From Nocardia xishanensis NBRC 101358 (GTDB lineage Bacteria; Actinomycetota; Actinomycetes; Mycobacteriales; Mycobacteriaceae), in assembly GCF_001613365.1 (NCBI RefSeq), contig NZ_BDCF01000014.1, positions 1 through 64,000 of the forward strand: a DNA stretch of 64,000 nt. Reading direction: 5' to 3'. Of the stretch, positions 46,042-53,973 are shown piece after piece. The notes under the pieces are model-generated. The model was not told the origin of the DNA and ran no database searches. It worked only from the letters and a program-made list of their open reading frames with translations. Numbering within the stretch: the first letter of the stretch is position 1; every line of letters begins with the position of its first letter. The translations under genes were made by a program, and so were the position numbers.

Positions 46042-46136
46042 TTGGCGTCACATCCCTTCCCGCTTTCCATCTGTTCCGCGTATACCCGGAATTCGGGGTT
46101 CTACCGCGCGAACCGGACATTTCGTCCGCGTCGTGG

Positions 46137-46784
46137 CTAGGCGACCGCCGAAGCGCTCGCCGGCACGTGCGGCACCGCGGCGCGCGGGTCGAAGCCTTTG
46201 AACGCTAGGCCGATCACGAAGCCCGCCGCTTCCTCCAGTTGCCTGGCACGGTCGAGGCCGCCGAGCACAGCTGCTTCCGCGCCGGCACCTCGAACCAGGA
46301 ACTCGGTGACGCGCAGAGCATTTGGATCGTCTCCGCAGATCGCCACGGTCACCGGGCGATCGGCCCGATCACCCCACTGCTCGGCGGGGAACAGGTGGAA
46401 TGCCTTGACCACGTGCGCACCCGGCGCGAGTTCGGCCACGCGTTGCGCACTCGAGCCGCCGGGCGGCGTGGTCAGCACACCGACTCCGTGATCGACAGCA
46501 TTGGTCGGGTCGATCAGCGTCGTCCCCGCGAGTGCTCCCGTGACGGATCCGGCGCTGCGCAGGATGTCGGCCACGCCTTCCCATGCCACCGCGAGCAGGA
46601 CGGCGTCGACTCCGGCGACGGCCTCGCCGACCGTGGCAGCTCGCGCACCGCCACCCAGCCGAGCGGCCAGCAGCCGGGCCTTGTCCTGCGATCGCCCGGC
46701 GACGGTGATCTGGTGCCCCGCTCGCGTCCAACAGCCGATCTGTTCGCCCACACGTGGGACCCGGTCGTGCTGGTCGCTCTGCAC
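46137..46784 (-). pseudogene. NADPH:F420 reductase-like protein lacking its nucleotide-binding start
   Basis: The 215-codon frame matches F420-dependent NADP reductase-like proteins from the second strand on: RAGHQITVAGRSQDKARLLA, AVLLAVAWEGVADIL, LIDPTNAVD and VVKAFHLFPAEQWGDRA. The first strand and GxGxxG loop that must bind NADP are absent; instead the frame starts with a non-matching MQSDQHDRVPRVGEQIG. The sequence upstream is a terminator and tRNA-Ser(CGA), about 70 bases away. I think the gene lost its first 20 or so codons through a past event at the tRNA, though a divergent intact protein is possible. Cofactor-binding activity is doubtful. Confidence 0.6.
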
Positions 46785-46817
46785 AGCGGCCCGTGGAGCT
46801 GTAGGTCCGCACGAAAA

Positions 46818-46849
46818 AGCCCCTCACCCGAGTGATCGGGTGAGGGGCT
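46818..46849 (-). terminator. Terminator of tRNA-Ser(CGA)
   Basis: On the minus strand AGCCCCTCACCCGA pairs perfectly with its complement (14 bases) around a TCAC loop, followed by TTTTTCG. It lies directly downstream of the tRNA. Confidence 0.92.
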
Positions 46850-46850
46850 G

Positions 46851-46941
46851 TGGCGGTGGCGGAGGGATTTGAACCCTCGGAGGGGGGTTACCCCTCACAC
46901 GCTTTCGAGGCGTGCTCCTTAGGCCGCTCGGACACGCCACC
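46851..46941 (-). tRNA. tRNA-Ser (anticodon CGA)
   Basis: A class II tRNA with acceptor stem GGTGGCG/CGCCACC, discriminator G and encoded CCA. The anticodon loop CTCGAAA gives CGA (codon UCG). The variable arm GAGGGGTAACCCCCCTC and T-loop GGTTCAAATCC are standard. In M. tuberculosis the serine tRNA of this neighbourhood is next to integrase remnants, as I recall, so it is a known integration target. Confidence 0.95.
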
Positions 46942-46987
46942 GCCGACTAGGTTACCCGACCCGGTCCGGATCGCTAAATCGCCTGGG

Positions 46988-47120
46988 GGCGGTCCCGCTG
47001 CCGCGGCCCCGGTAAGCCCGGCAAGATGGGGGCGGTCCCGCTGCCGCGGCCCCGGAAACCGCAGGCGGTCCCGCTGCCGCGGCCCCGGAAAACGCAGGCG
47101 GTCCCGCTGCCGCGGCCCCG
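46988..47120. repeat. Four GC-rich tandem repeats with palindromic core
   Basis: Copies of GGCGGTCCCGCTGCCGCGGC plus CCCG begin at 46988, 47031, 47064 and 47097. The last three are spaced exactly 33 bases apart and the first spacing is 43. Each contains the palindrome GCCGCGGC. They fill the gap between tRNA-Ser(CGA) and the tadA stop. Spacers of about 8-19 bases differ. Too short for CRISPR; more like a GC-rich minisatellite or REP-type array. Confidence 0.88.
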
Positions 47121-47137
47121 TAAAACGGGGGGCGGGC

Positions 47138-47614
47138 TCAGCGCTGGGTGCGGAAGAAGTCGTCGAGGAGGGCGGCGCATTCCGGTTCGAGGACGCCGGC
47201 GCGGACCTGCGGCCGGTGATTGAGCCGACGGTCGCGCACCACGTCCCACAGCGAGCCGACCGCGCCCGTCTTCGGCTCCCACGCGCCGAACACCAGCCGT
47301 CCGACGCGCGCGAGGACGAGCGCGCCCGCGCACATAGTGCACGGCTCCAGGGTGACGGCAAGGGTCGCGCCCTCCAGCCGCCAGCCGTCGCCGTGCACCT
47401 CGGCGGCGCGGCGCAGCGCGAGCACTTCGGCGTGCGCGGTCGGGTCGCCGAGCGCCTCCCTGGCGTTGGCGGCGCGGGCCAGCTCGCGACCGGAGGCGTC
47501 GAAGACCACCGCGCCGACGGGCACATCGCGCGGATCGGCGGCCGCGGCCGCATCCAGCGCGGCGCGCATCATCGCGACATCCGATACGAGCGGGTTCTCC
47601 GGCAACACACTCAT
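47138..47614 (-). CDS. tadA: tRNA adenosine(34) deaminase
   Basis: A 158-residue zinc deaminase that converts adenosine 34 to inosine in tRNA-Arg(ACG), and is essential in most bacteria. The active-site motifs are TAHAEVLALRRAAE (zinc His and catalytic Glu) and LEPCTMCAGALVLARV (zinc cysteines). The start at 47614 follows GAGGCGCAGG. It is encoded 81 bases after its functional partner at 47696 on the same strand, the order known from mycobacteria. The C-terminus stops next to the repeat array, and DDFFRTQR is an ordinary end, so the repeats have not truncated it. Confidence 0.94.
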   Translation of the reverse strand: MSVLPENPLVSDVAMMRAALDAAAAADPRDVPVGAVVFDASGRELARAANAREALGDPTAHAEVLALRRAAEVHGDGWRLEGATLAVTLEPCTMCAGALVLARVGRLVFGAWEPKTGAVGSLWDVVRDRRLNHRPQVRAGVLEPECAALLDDFFRTQR

Positions 47615-47695
47615 GCCTGCGCCTCGCTGACGCTCGACCCCGGCATGCCCGATACGCGCCGCCGCACGACTCGCTCGCTCATGCGCGCACCGCGA

Positions 47696-48235
47696 TCACC
47701 GCGGCAGCTTGTCCAGTACCGCCGAGAGTTCGTTGGCGAAACCAAGGCGCTGGGCGATCATGCCGAGCTGCTCGTCCGGGTACAGGTCGGTCTCGGCGAG
47801 AATCACGCTGAGCACCGGCTCGGGCAGGCCCAAGTCGGCGAGCACCGCGAGATCGCCCTCTTCCCACGGTTCGATGTCGTCGAGTTCGTCCGGATCGATA
47901 TCGGGGATCTCGATATTCAAGGCCTCGAGCACGTCGGCGGCGATGTCGTAGTCGATCGCGGCGGTGGCGTCCGAGACCAGCAACCTGGTGCCGCTCGGCG
48001 CGGGCCGCAACACGATGAAGAACTCGTCGTCGATGTCGAGCAGACCGAAGACCGCCCCCGAACTGCGCAATGCCTTCAGCTCGTTTTCCGCGACGGACAA
48101 ATCGGTGAGGGCCGCCTGGCTCAACGGACTACACCGCCATTTGCCTTCTTCGCGGACAACCGCCACTGCGAACCCTTCCACGTCGTCGTAATCTTCCGAC
48201 GCCGCCCTGTTCGTGCCCGAGCGCTGTGCTGCCAT
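47696..48235 (-). CDS. tRNA adenosine deaminase-associated protein
   Basis: A 179-residue acidic protein of the family always found beside actinobacterial tadA (Rv3753c in M. tuberculosis). The hallmark segments are YDDVEGFAVAVVREEGKWRC and VFGLLDIDDEFFIVLRPAP, with DYDIAADVLEALNIEIPDID following. Its biochemical role is unknown; co-occurrence suggests help in tRNA deamination. The ATG at 48235 lies seven bases after a TACCGT box, with no ribosome-binding site, so the mRNA is probably leaderless. It is divergent from tyrA, 58 bases away. Confidence 0.9.
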   Translation of the reverse strand: MAAQRSGTNRAASEDYDDVEGFAVAVVREEGKWRCSPLSQAALTDLSVAENELKALRSSGAVFGLLDIDDEFFIVLRPAPSGTRLLVSDATAAIDYDIAADVLEALNIEIPDIDPDELDDIEPWEEGDLAVLADLGLPEPVLSVILAETDLYPDEQLGMIAQRLGFANELSAVLDKLPR

Positions 48236-48293
48236 GGCCGCAACGGTAGTCGGCTCGAGCTCAAATGTTGAAGTCGTATGCGAATCTGTTCCG

Positions 48294-49241
48294 GTGACTC
48301 GCGACCAGAAAGCACCGGTGTGTGTCCTCGGGACGGGCCTGATCGGCGGTTCCCTGCTGCGCGCCGCAGCGGCGGCGGGCTATACGGCATTCGGATACAA
48401 CAGATCGCGGCCGGGAGCGGCCGCCGCGCGTGCGGACGGTTTCGACGTCGACGACGACCTGCCAGGTGTGCTCGGCCGGGCCGCCGAAGCCGACGCGTTG
48501 ATCGTGATCGCGGTGCCGATGCCCGCGGTCGACCACATCCTCGCCTCGGTGGCCACCTTCGCGCCGGAATGCATGCTCACCGACGTGGTGAGCGTGAAGG
48601 CTCCGGTCGCCGCCGCGGTGCGCGAGCACGGGCTCGCGGCGCGGTACGTCGGCGGGCATCCGATGGCCGGTACCTCCGAATCCGGTTGGGCGGCTACCGA
48701 TCCCGATCTGTTCCGGGGCGCGGTCTGGGCGGTCGGCGTCGATCCGGGTACCCATGCGGATCCGTGGCGGCGCGTCGCGGCGCTGGCGCTGGACTGCGGA
48801 TCGGTGGTGGTGCCGGTGGCCGCCGAAGAGCACGATCGCGCCGTCGCCCGGATCTCGCATCTGCCGCACGTGCTCGCCGAGGCGCTGGCCGTCGCGGGCG
48901 CAGGCGGCGGGCCGCTCGCGCTGGGCTTGGCCGCGGGGTCCTTCCGCGACGGCACCCGGGTCGCGGCTACCGCTCCCGAGCTGGTGCGCGCGATCTGCGA
49001 ACCGAACCGCGACGCACTGCTCACCGTGCTGGAGGAGACGCTGACGGTGCTCGGCGCGGCCCGCGACGCCCTGCGCGAGGACGGTTCGCTCGCCGACCTG
49101 ACCCAGGCGGGCCACGACGCGCGGAACGACTACGAGACCGCCCAGCGCTGGGAGATCACCGACGTGCGGCCCGGCGACCACGACTGGCTGGAGCGGCTGC
49201 GCGAGGCCGGTCAGCGGGGCGGCGTGATCACCGCCGTCTGA
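48294..49241 (+). CDS. tyrA: Prephenate dehydrogenase
   Basis: A 315-residue NAD-dependent enzyme that converts prephenate to 4-hydroxyphenylpyruvate for tyrosine synthesis. The Rossmann motif is VCVLGTGLIGGSLLRAAAAA at the N-terminus. The prephenate site is GGHPMAGTSESGW and the C-terminal dimerisation domain contains ISHLPHVLAEAL with the conserved HLPH. There is no ACT domain, as in the mycobacterial enzyme (Rv3754). I start at GTG 48294, six bases after GAATCT; the in-frame ATG at 48213 would overlap the divergent gene. The neighbourhood matches M. tuberculosis as I recall it. Confidence 0.93.
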   Translation: MTRDQKAPVCVLGTGLIGGSLLRAAAAAGYTAFGYNRSRPGAAAARADGFDVDDDLPGVLGRAAEADALIVIAVPMPAVDHILASVATFAPECMLTDVVSVKAPVAAAVREHGLAARYVGGHPMAGTSESGWAATDPDLFRGAVWAVGVDPGTHADPWRRVAALALDCGSVVVPVAAEEHDRAVARISHLPHVLAEALAVAGAGGGPLALGLAAGSFRDGTRVAATAPELVRAICEPNRDALLTVLEETLTVLGAARDALREDGSLADLTQAGHDARNDYETAQRWEITDVRPGDHDWLERLREAGQRGGVITAV

Positions 49242-49254
49242 ACCAGGAAGCGAC

Positions 49255-49860
49255 TCAGATGCGTTCGGCGAGCCCCGGGTAGTTCAGCAGGAAGCCGTCC
49301 TCGTCCACGGTGACCGTCGCGCTGGAGACCGGCGACAGCACGCTGATGCCGTCTGTCCCGCTGCTGTAGACCAGGCTGGCTTCCTGGACGAGCAGATCGG
49401 GCAGCCGCACGTACACCACCGGCACCTGAACGTCCTCCACCGCGTGCTGAAGCGCGTAGCGCCGGATCGGCAGGGTGTTGAAGAACGGGCTGAGCACCAC
49501 GTCCACGTCGAGCGCGCCCGCGAAGGTGGAGCGGACGTGGCTGCCGCCCGCGTCGACCAGCCAGTAGTTCTCCTCGTCCCTCGCGATCGATGCGTGCCGC
49601 TCCCCCGCCGCGGTGGTCGCGCGCAGCGACAGCCGCTTCGTGACGCCGTTCTCGTCGGTGACCAGGTCGTAGGACGCGCTGAAGGCGGGGTGGTCCTCGC
49701 ACGCGCCGCCGATCATGCGACCGGCCGCGCGAATGCGATTGCCGTTCAGTGTCACGCGCACCGATTCCATCCGCGTGGCGTTGTGCGCGCGCCACGTCAG
49801 AATCGCCGGCCACCGAGGTGCCGCCGGTTTGCTGTCGGGGGCGGGGGCTGGATTGGTCAC
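49255..49860 (-). CDS. Putative glycolipid-binding domain protein
   Basis: A 201-residue soluble protein of the putative glycolipid-binding family (first characterised structurally from Pseudomonas PA1994). Matches include ILTWRAHNATRMESVRVTLN near the start, SFALSYDL-like SASYDLVTDEN in the centre, and LSPFFNTLPIRRYALQHAVE. It lacks signal peptide or membrane segments. The role is unproven; the name comes from a structural resemblance to lipoprotein-sorting (LolA-like) folds. It is convergent with tyrA. Confidence 0.85.
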   Translation of the reverse strand: MTNPAPAPDSKPAAPRWPAILTWRAHNATRMESVRVTLNGNRIRAAGRMIGGACEDHPAFSASYDLVTDENGVTKRLSLRATTAAGERHASIARDEENYWLVDAGGSHVRSTFAGALDVDVVLSPFFNTLPIRRYALQHAVEDVQVPVVYVRLPDLLVQEASLVYSSGTDGISVLSPVSSATVTVDEDGFLLNYPGLAERI

Positions 49861-49972
49861 GTATCTACCGTAAGCGAAAAAATCCGGCTCACTGATTTTT
49901 TGCGGCGCTCGCGGGTCCCTGCTCGGTCACGCCGCGCTACCTCCTCCTGGCCCGTCATGAACGCCGCGGCCA

Positions 49973-51880
49973 TCACACGAGTGACTCGCGCCACGCGGCG
50001 TGCAGTCCGGCGAATCGGCCGGTGCCCTCGATCAGCTCGGCGGGGGCGCCGTCCTCGACGATCCTGCCGTGTTCGAGCACCAGCACGCGGTCCGCGATCG
50101 CCACCGTGGACAGCCGGTGCGCGATGATCACCGCGGTGCGGTCGCGCAACACCGTCTCCAGCGCCCGCTGAACCAACCTCTCACCCGGAATATCCAGGCT
50201 CGAGGTCGCCTCGTCGAGCACGATCACCGCCGGATCCGCGAGGAACACCCTGGCGAACGCGACCAGCTGCCGCTGACCTGCCGAGAGCCTGCCGCCGCGC
50301 TTGCGCACGTCGGTGCCGAAACCCTCCGGTAGTTTCACCACGAAGTCGTACAGCCCGACCGCGCGGGCGGCCGCGTGCACCTCGGCATCGGTGGCGTCCG
50401 GCCTGCCGAGGCGGATGTTGTCGGCGACCGACCCGGAGAACAGGTAGGACTCCTGGGTCACCATGACGACATTGCGCCGCAGGTCCGCGTCGGTGATCCG
50501 GCGCAGATCGATCCCGTCCAGCGTGACCGTGCCGCCGGAGGGGTCGTAGAACCTGGTCAGCAGTTTGGCCAGGGTCGACTTGCCCGCACCGGTCGCACCG
50601 ACGAGGGCGATGACCTGCCCGGCCGGTATCTCCAGCGAGAACTCGGGCAGCACCGGCCCGCGCCCCGTCGCGGTCGCCGCGTCGAGCGTCTCCGGACCGG
50701 GCGCGGAGTCGTAACCGAACCACACCGCGTCCATCCGCACCGCGCCTCGAGCCTTGCCGAGCGGCGCCGGGTCCTTGGGTTCCGGCACCGAGGGCTCCTC
50801 CTCCAGCACGCCGGAGATCTTCTCCAGCGCCGCCGCGGCGGACTGGTAGGAGTTGAACACCTGGGCGAGCTCGTCGAGCGGGCCGTAGAACTCGTTGAGG
50901 TACAGCAGGTAGGCCGCGAGCACGCCGACGGCGAGATCGCCCTCGATCACCTGCCACGCGCCGACCACGATGACGATCACCGTGGTGAGGTTGCCGAGCA
51001 ACCGGGTGAGCCCGGCGTAATCACCCATACCGCGCATGGCGGCGGTGGTCGCGGCCCGGTACTCGGCGTCCTCGACGGCGAGCACGGCCTCGTTGCGCTG
51101 CTCGCGGCGGAACGCCTGCACCGCGCGCATGCCGCCCATGGATTCGACGAACTGCACGACGACCTTGGCGATGGCGCCGCGGGTGCGCCGGTAGCCCGCC
51201 CGCTGCCTGCGCTGGGCCCACCTGGTCACCAGCGCCAGCGGCACGAAACCGATGAGCACGATGGCCGCGAGGGTCTGATCCAGGTAGACCAGCAGCGCGG
51301 CGATGGTGACCACGGAGAGGATCGCGCTCAGCGCCTGGTTCAGCGCGCTCTCCAGCAGTTCCTGGAGCGTCTCGATATCGCCGGTGAGCCGGGCGACCGC
51401 CTTGCCCGAGGTGTACTTCTCGTGGAAGCTCACGCTCAGCCGCTGCATGTGCGCGAACAGCCGGACGCGCAGGTCGAACAGCACGCTCTGGCTGAGCCTG
51501 CCCGAGACACGCAGGAAGCTGAAGGTGGTGCACACGCTGATGCCGACCACGGTCAGGTAGCCGGCGACGGTCAGCGTCAGCGGCGTCCAATTACCTTTGG
51601 CGCCTTCGGAAATGCCGGTGTCGAGCCCGTAGGCGACGAACAGCGGCGCCGACACGGTGGCCGCGTTGTCCACCACGATCAGCACCAGCGCCAGCACCGC
51701 GAGCCTGCGGTACGGGCGCACCAGGTCGCGCAGTAGCCGCCGCGACCGCCCGGCCAGCACCAGGTTTCCGGTCTCGGTGACCTCTTTGTCCTCGCTGGCG
51801 ATGCCGCGCCAGTCGGCGACCTCGTCGACCGAATCCGGCGCGTTCACCGCGTCTTTCGACACGGTCTCGGTCGCGGTCAC
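49973..51880 (-). CDS. ABC exporter half-transporter, competent subunit (second system)
   Basis: A 635-residue membrane-ATPase fusion. Six helices span about 60-350; the ATPase carries GATGAGKSTLAK, signature LSAGQRQ, Walker B VIVLDEATSSLD with the catalytic Glu, and switch His in IIAHRLSTV. Its start overlaps the stop of the partner gene by four bases. The pair resembles actinobacterial heterodimers such as Rv1272c/Rv1273c in layout, though I cannot show orthology. The gene order (degenerate subunit first, competent second) is the same as in the system at 34-38 kb. Confidence 0.92.
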   Translation of the reverse strand: MTATETVSKDAVNAPDSVDEVADWRGIASEDKEVTETGNLVLAGRSRRLLRDLVRPYRRLAVLALVLIVVDNAATVSAPLFVAYGLDTGISEGAKGNWTPLTLTVAGYLTVVGISVCTTFSFLRVSGRLSQSVLFDLRVRLFAHMQRLSVSFHEKYTSGKAVARLTGDIETLQELLESALNQALSAILSVVTIAALLVYLDQTLAAIVLIGFVPLALVTRWAQRRQRAGYRRTRGAIAKVVVQFVESMGGMRAVQAFRREQRNEAVLAVEDAEYRAATTAAMRGMGDYAGLTRLLGNLTTVIVIVVGAWQVIEGDLAVGVLAAYLLYLNEFYGPLDELAQVFNSYQSAAAALEKISGVLEEEPSVPEPKDPAPLGKARGAVRMDAVWFGYDSAPGPETLDAATATGRGPVLPEFSLEIPAGQVIALVGATGAGKSTLAKLLTRFYDPSGGTVTLDGIDLRRITDADLRRNVVMVTQESYLFSGSVADNIRLGRPDATDAEVHAAARAVGLYDFVVKLPEGFGTDVRKRGGRLSAGQRQLVAFARVFLADPAVIVLDEATSSLDIPGERLVQRALETVLRDRTAVIIAHRLSTVAIADRVLVLEHGRIVEDGAPAELIEGTGRFAGLHAAWRESLV

Positions 51881-53730
51881 GATTCGCCTCCCATCAGTTC
51901 GCGGTAGCGGGGGCTGCTGCGCAGCAGCTGGTCGTGGCTGCCCTCGGCGACGATGCGGCCATCGGCGAGCAGCGCCACCCGATCGGCCAGTGCCGCGGTG
52001 GACGGCCGGTGCGCGACGAGCAGCGTTGTCGCGCCGGCCAATACGGTGCGCAGCCGCTCCTGCACCCGTTCCTCTGTCTCCACGTCCAGCGCCGACAGCG
52101 GATCGTCCAGCACCATGATCCTGGTGCGGTCACCGTCGCTCGCGCGGCCGAGCACCGCGCGGGCCAGGGCAAGCCGTTGCCGCTGGCCGCCGGACAGGCT
52201 CAGGCCCTGCTCGCCGATCCTGGTGTCGAGGCCCCACGGCAGCTTGTCCACGAAATCGGTGGCCTGGGCGACATCGAGCGCGCGGCGCACGTCCTCGTCG
52301 GTGGCCTCCGGGTCGCCGAGAGCGACGTTCTCGCGCACGCTCGCCGAGAACAGCACCGGGTCCTCGAACGCGACCGTCACCAGCGAACGCAGGTCCGATA
52401 CCCGCATCGAGGCGATATCGATGCCGTCGATGGTGATCGCGCCGCCGGTCACGTCGTAGAGCCGCGGAATCAGGTTGAGCAGGGCGGTCTTTCCGCTGCC
52501 TGTCGCGCCGACCAGCGCCACCGTCTCGCCGGGCCGCACTTTCAGCGAGACGCCTCGCAGCACTTCGCGTTCCGCGTCCGGCGTCGGGTCCGTGTCCTCG
52601 TCCTCGCCGCGCGGAAACGCGAAACGCACCCCGTCCAAGGTCAATTCGCCCGCCACCCGCTCGGGCAGCCGCACCGGATCGGCCGGATCGGTGATGTCCA
52701 CCGGGGTGTCGATGATCTCCCAGTAGCGGTCGGCCGCGGTGCGCGCGTCGTTCAGCTCGGCGAGCAGGAAGCCGGTCCAGATGATCGGCCACTGCAAGAA
52801 GGTCGCAAGCGTGACGGACGCGACGAGGGTGCCGAGCGTCATCGTGCCGTGCGCGACCGCGTAGCCGCCGTAGCCGAGCGCGAAGGCGATGGCCAGCTGC
52901 GGCATGCCCATCATGGCCGACCACAGCGTGGCGTCGAGCCGCGTCTTGAGCAGTTCGGTCTGCTGCAACTCGCGCGACTGGGCGGTGAATCGCGAACCGA
53001 AGAACAAGCCGCGGCCGAACGCCTTGAGGACGCGCACGCCCTGCACCGATTCCTCCGCGGTGGTGGCCAGGTCGCCGGACTGATCCTGCGAGCGCCGCGA
53101 AGCCACCGCGTAGCGCCGCTCGAATCGGGTCGCGATGAACACCAGCGGAATCGAGATCAGGCCGAAGATCAGGCCGACCCGCCAGTTCAGCAGGCACAGC
53201 ACCAACAGGCCGATCGGGATCACCACGAGGTGGATCACCAGGAACGGTCCGGCGAACGCGACGAATCGCCGCATGATGGCCAGATCGTCGACGGCGCGCG
53301 AGAGCAGCTGGCCCGACTCCCAGGCGTCGTGGCGACCGATCGCCAGCGTCTGCAGCTTGCGGAAGATCTTGGCGCGCAACGTGATCTCGAACGACGTGGC
53401 GGGTTTGGAGACCAGCCATCGCCTGCCCCAGATGCCGGCCGCCTCCAGCAGGCCGAGCAGCAGCACCAGCAGGACTGGCGCCACCATACCCCCGTAATCG
53501 CGGTGCGCGATGGGTCCGTCGATGATGCGCGCGATCAGCAGCGGGATGACGACGGCGGTCAGGGTCGCCAGCACCGCCAATGTGGTCGCCCCGAGCAGGG
53601 CGGCCCGGTGCGGGCGCAGGTACGGCCCGAAGCGCCGCAACGAATGCAGGCGGCCCGGCGGCCTCGCGGCGGGCCGCTCAGGTCTGTCCGCGTCCGATTC
53701 GGCCGACGGCAGCTCCAGCGTGACTGACAA
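51877..53730 (-). CDS. ABC exporter half-transporter, degenerate-site subunit (second system)
   Basis: A 617-residue membrane-ATPase fusion. P-loop GATGSGKTALLN and signature LSGGQRQ are regular, but Walker B ends IMVLDDPLSALD, with Asp in place of the catalytic Glu. The switch His (LLVAHRPSTAAL) is retained, so the defect is milder than in the 36 kb system. A charged insert (DEDTDPTPDAE) precedes the ATPase core. It is the first gene of the two-gene operon. About 240 bases upstream are gene-free before the FAAL terminator. Confidence 0.92.
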   Translation of the reverse strand: MSVTLELPSAESDADRPERPAARPPGRLHSLRRFGPYLRPHRAALLGATTLAVLATLTAVVIPLLIARIIDGPIAHRDYGGMVAPVLLVLLLGLLEAAGIWGRRWLVSKPATSFEITLRAKIFRKLQTLAIGRHDAWESGQLLSRAVDDLAIMRRFVAFAGPFLVIHLVVIPIGLLVLCLLNWRVGLIFGLISIPLVFIATRFERRYAVASRRSQDQSGDLATTAEESVQGVRVLKAFGRGLFFGSRFTAQSRELQQTELLKTRLDATLWSAMMGMPQLAIAFALGYGGYAVAHGTMTLGTLVASVTLATFLQWPIIWTGFLLAELNDARTAADRYWEIIDTPVDITDPADPVRLPERVAGELTLDGVRFAFPRGEDEDTDPTPDAEREVLRGVSLKVRPGETVALVGATGSGKTALLNLIPRLYDVTGGAITIDGIDIASMRVSDLRSLVTVAFEDPVLFSASVRENVALGDPEATDEDVRRALDVAQATDFVDKLPWGLDTRIGEQGLSLSGGQRQRLALARAVLGRASDGDRTRIMVLDDPLSALDVETEERVQERLRTVLAGATTLLVAHRPSTAALADRVALLADGRIVAEGSHDQLLRSSPRYRELMGGES

Positions 53731-53931
53731 TGCTCCCCCTCGTTGTCTGTGGATCGCGGTGTCGAGTGATCCGGCCTCCCGGCGATGTTCGCACCGGGGT
53801 CCGACATCTCAGGGTGGCACCGCCGACCGTTTCGGCCAACCGATTTTCGCGCACCCGCGGCCCGCGCCGCGGGTGCGAGCTGCGGCAATGCCGATAGTCG
53901 CCGGATACCTCGACCGTCGAAACCCCCTGTG

Positions 53932-53971
53932 AGACGGCGGGCGCCCGTTCCCGAACGGGCGCCCGCCGTCT
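53932..53971 (-). terminator. Terminator after the FAAL gene
   Basis: A 19-base perfect inverted repeat (53932-53950 with 53953-53971) directly after the stop at 53974. No T-run follows, so it would act as an I-shaped mycobacterial-type terminator. Confidence 0.8.
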
Positions 53972-53973
53972 AC

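Noticed and set aside
46988..47120. CRISPR array
   Set aside because: Only four units with 8-19-base gaps that are not of uniform length, no spacers of normal size and no cas genes.
46137..47140. Prophage or genomic island at tRNA-Ser(CGA)
   Set aside because: No integrase, excisionase or duplicated tRNA end is present; only a scar can be suggested.
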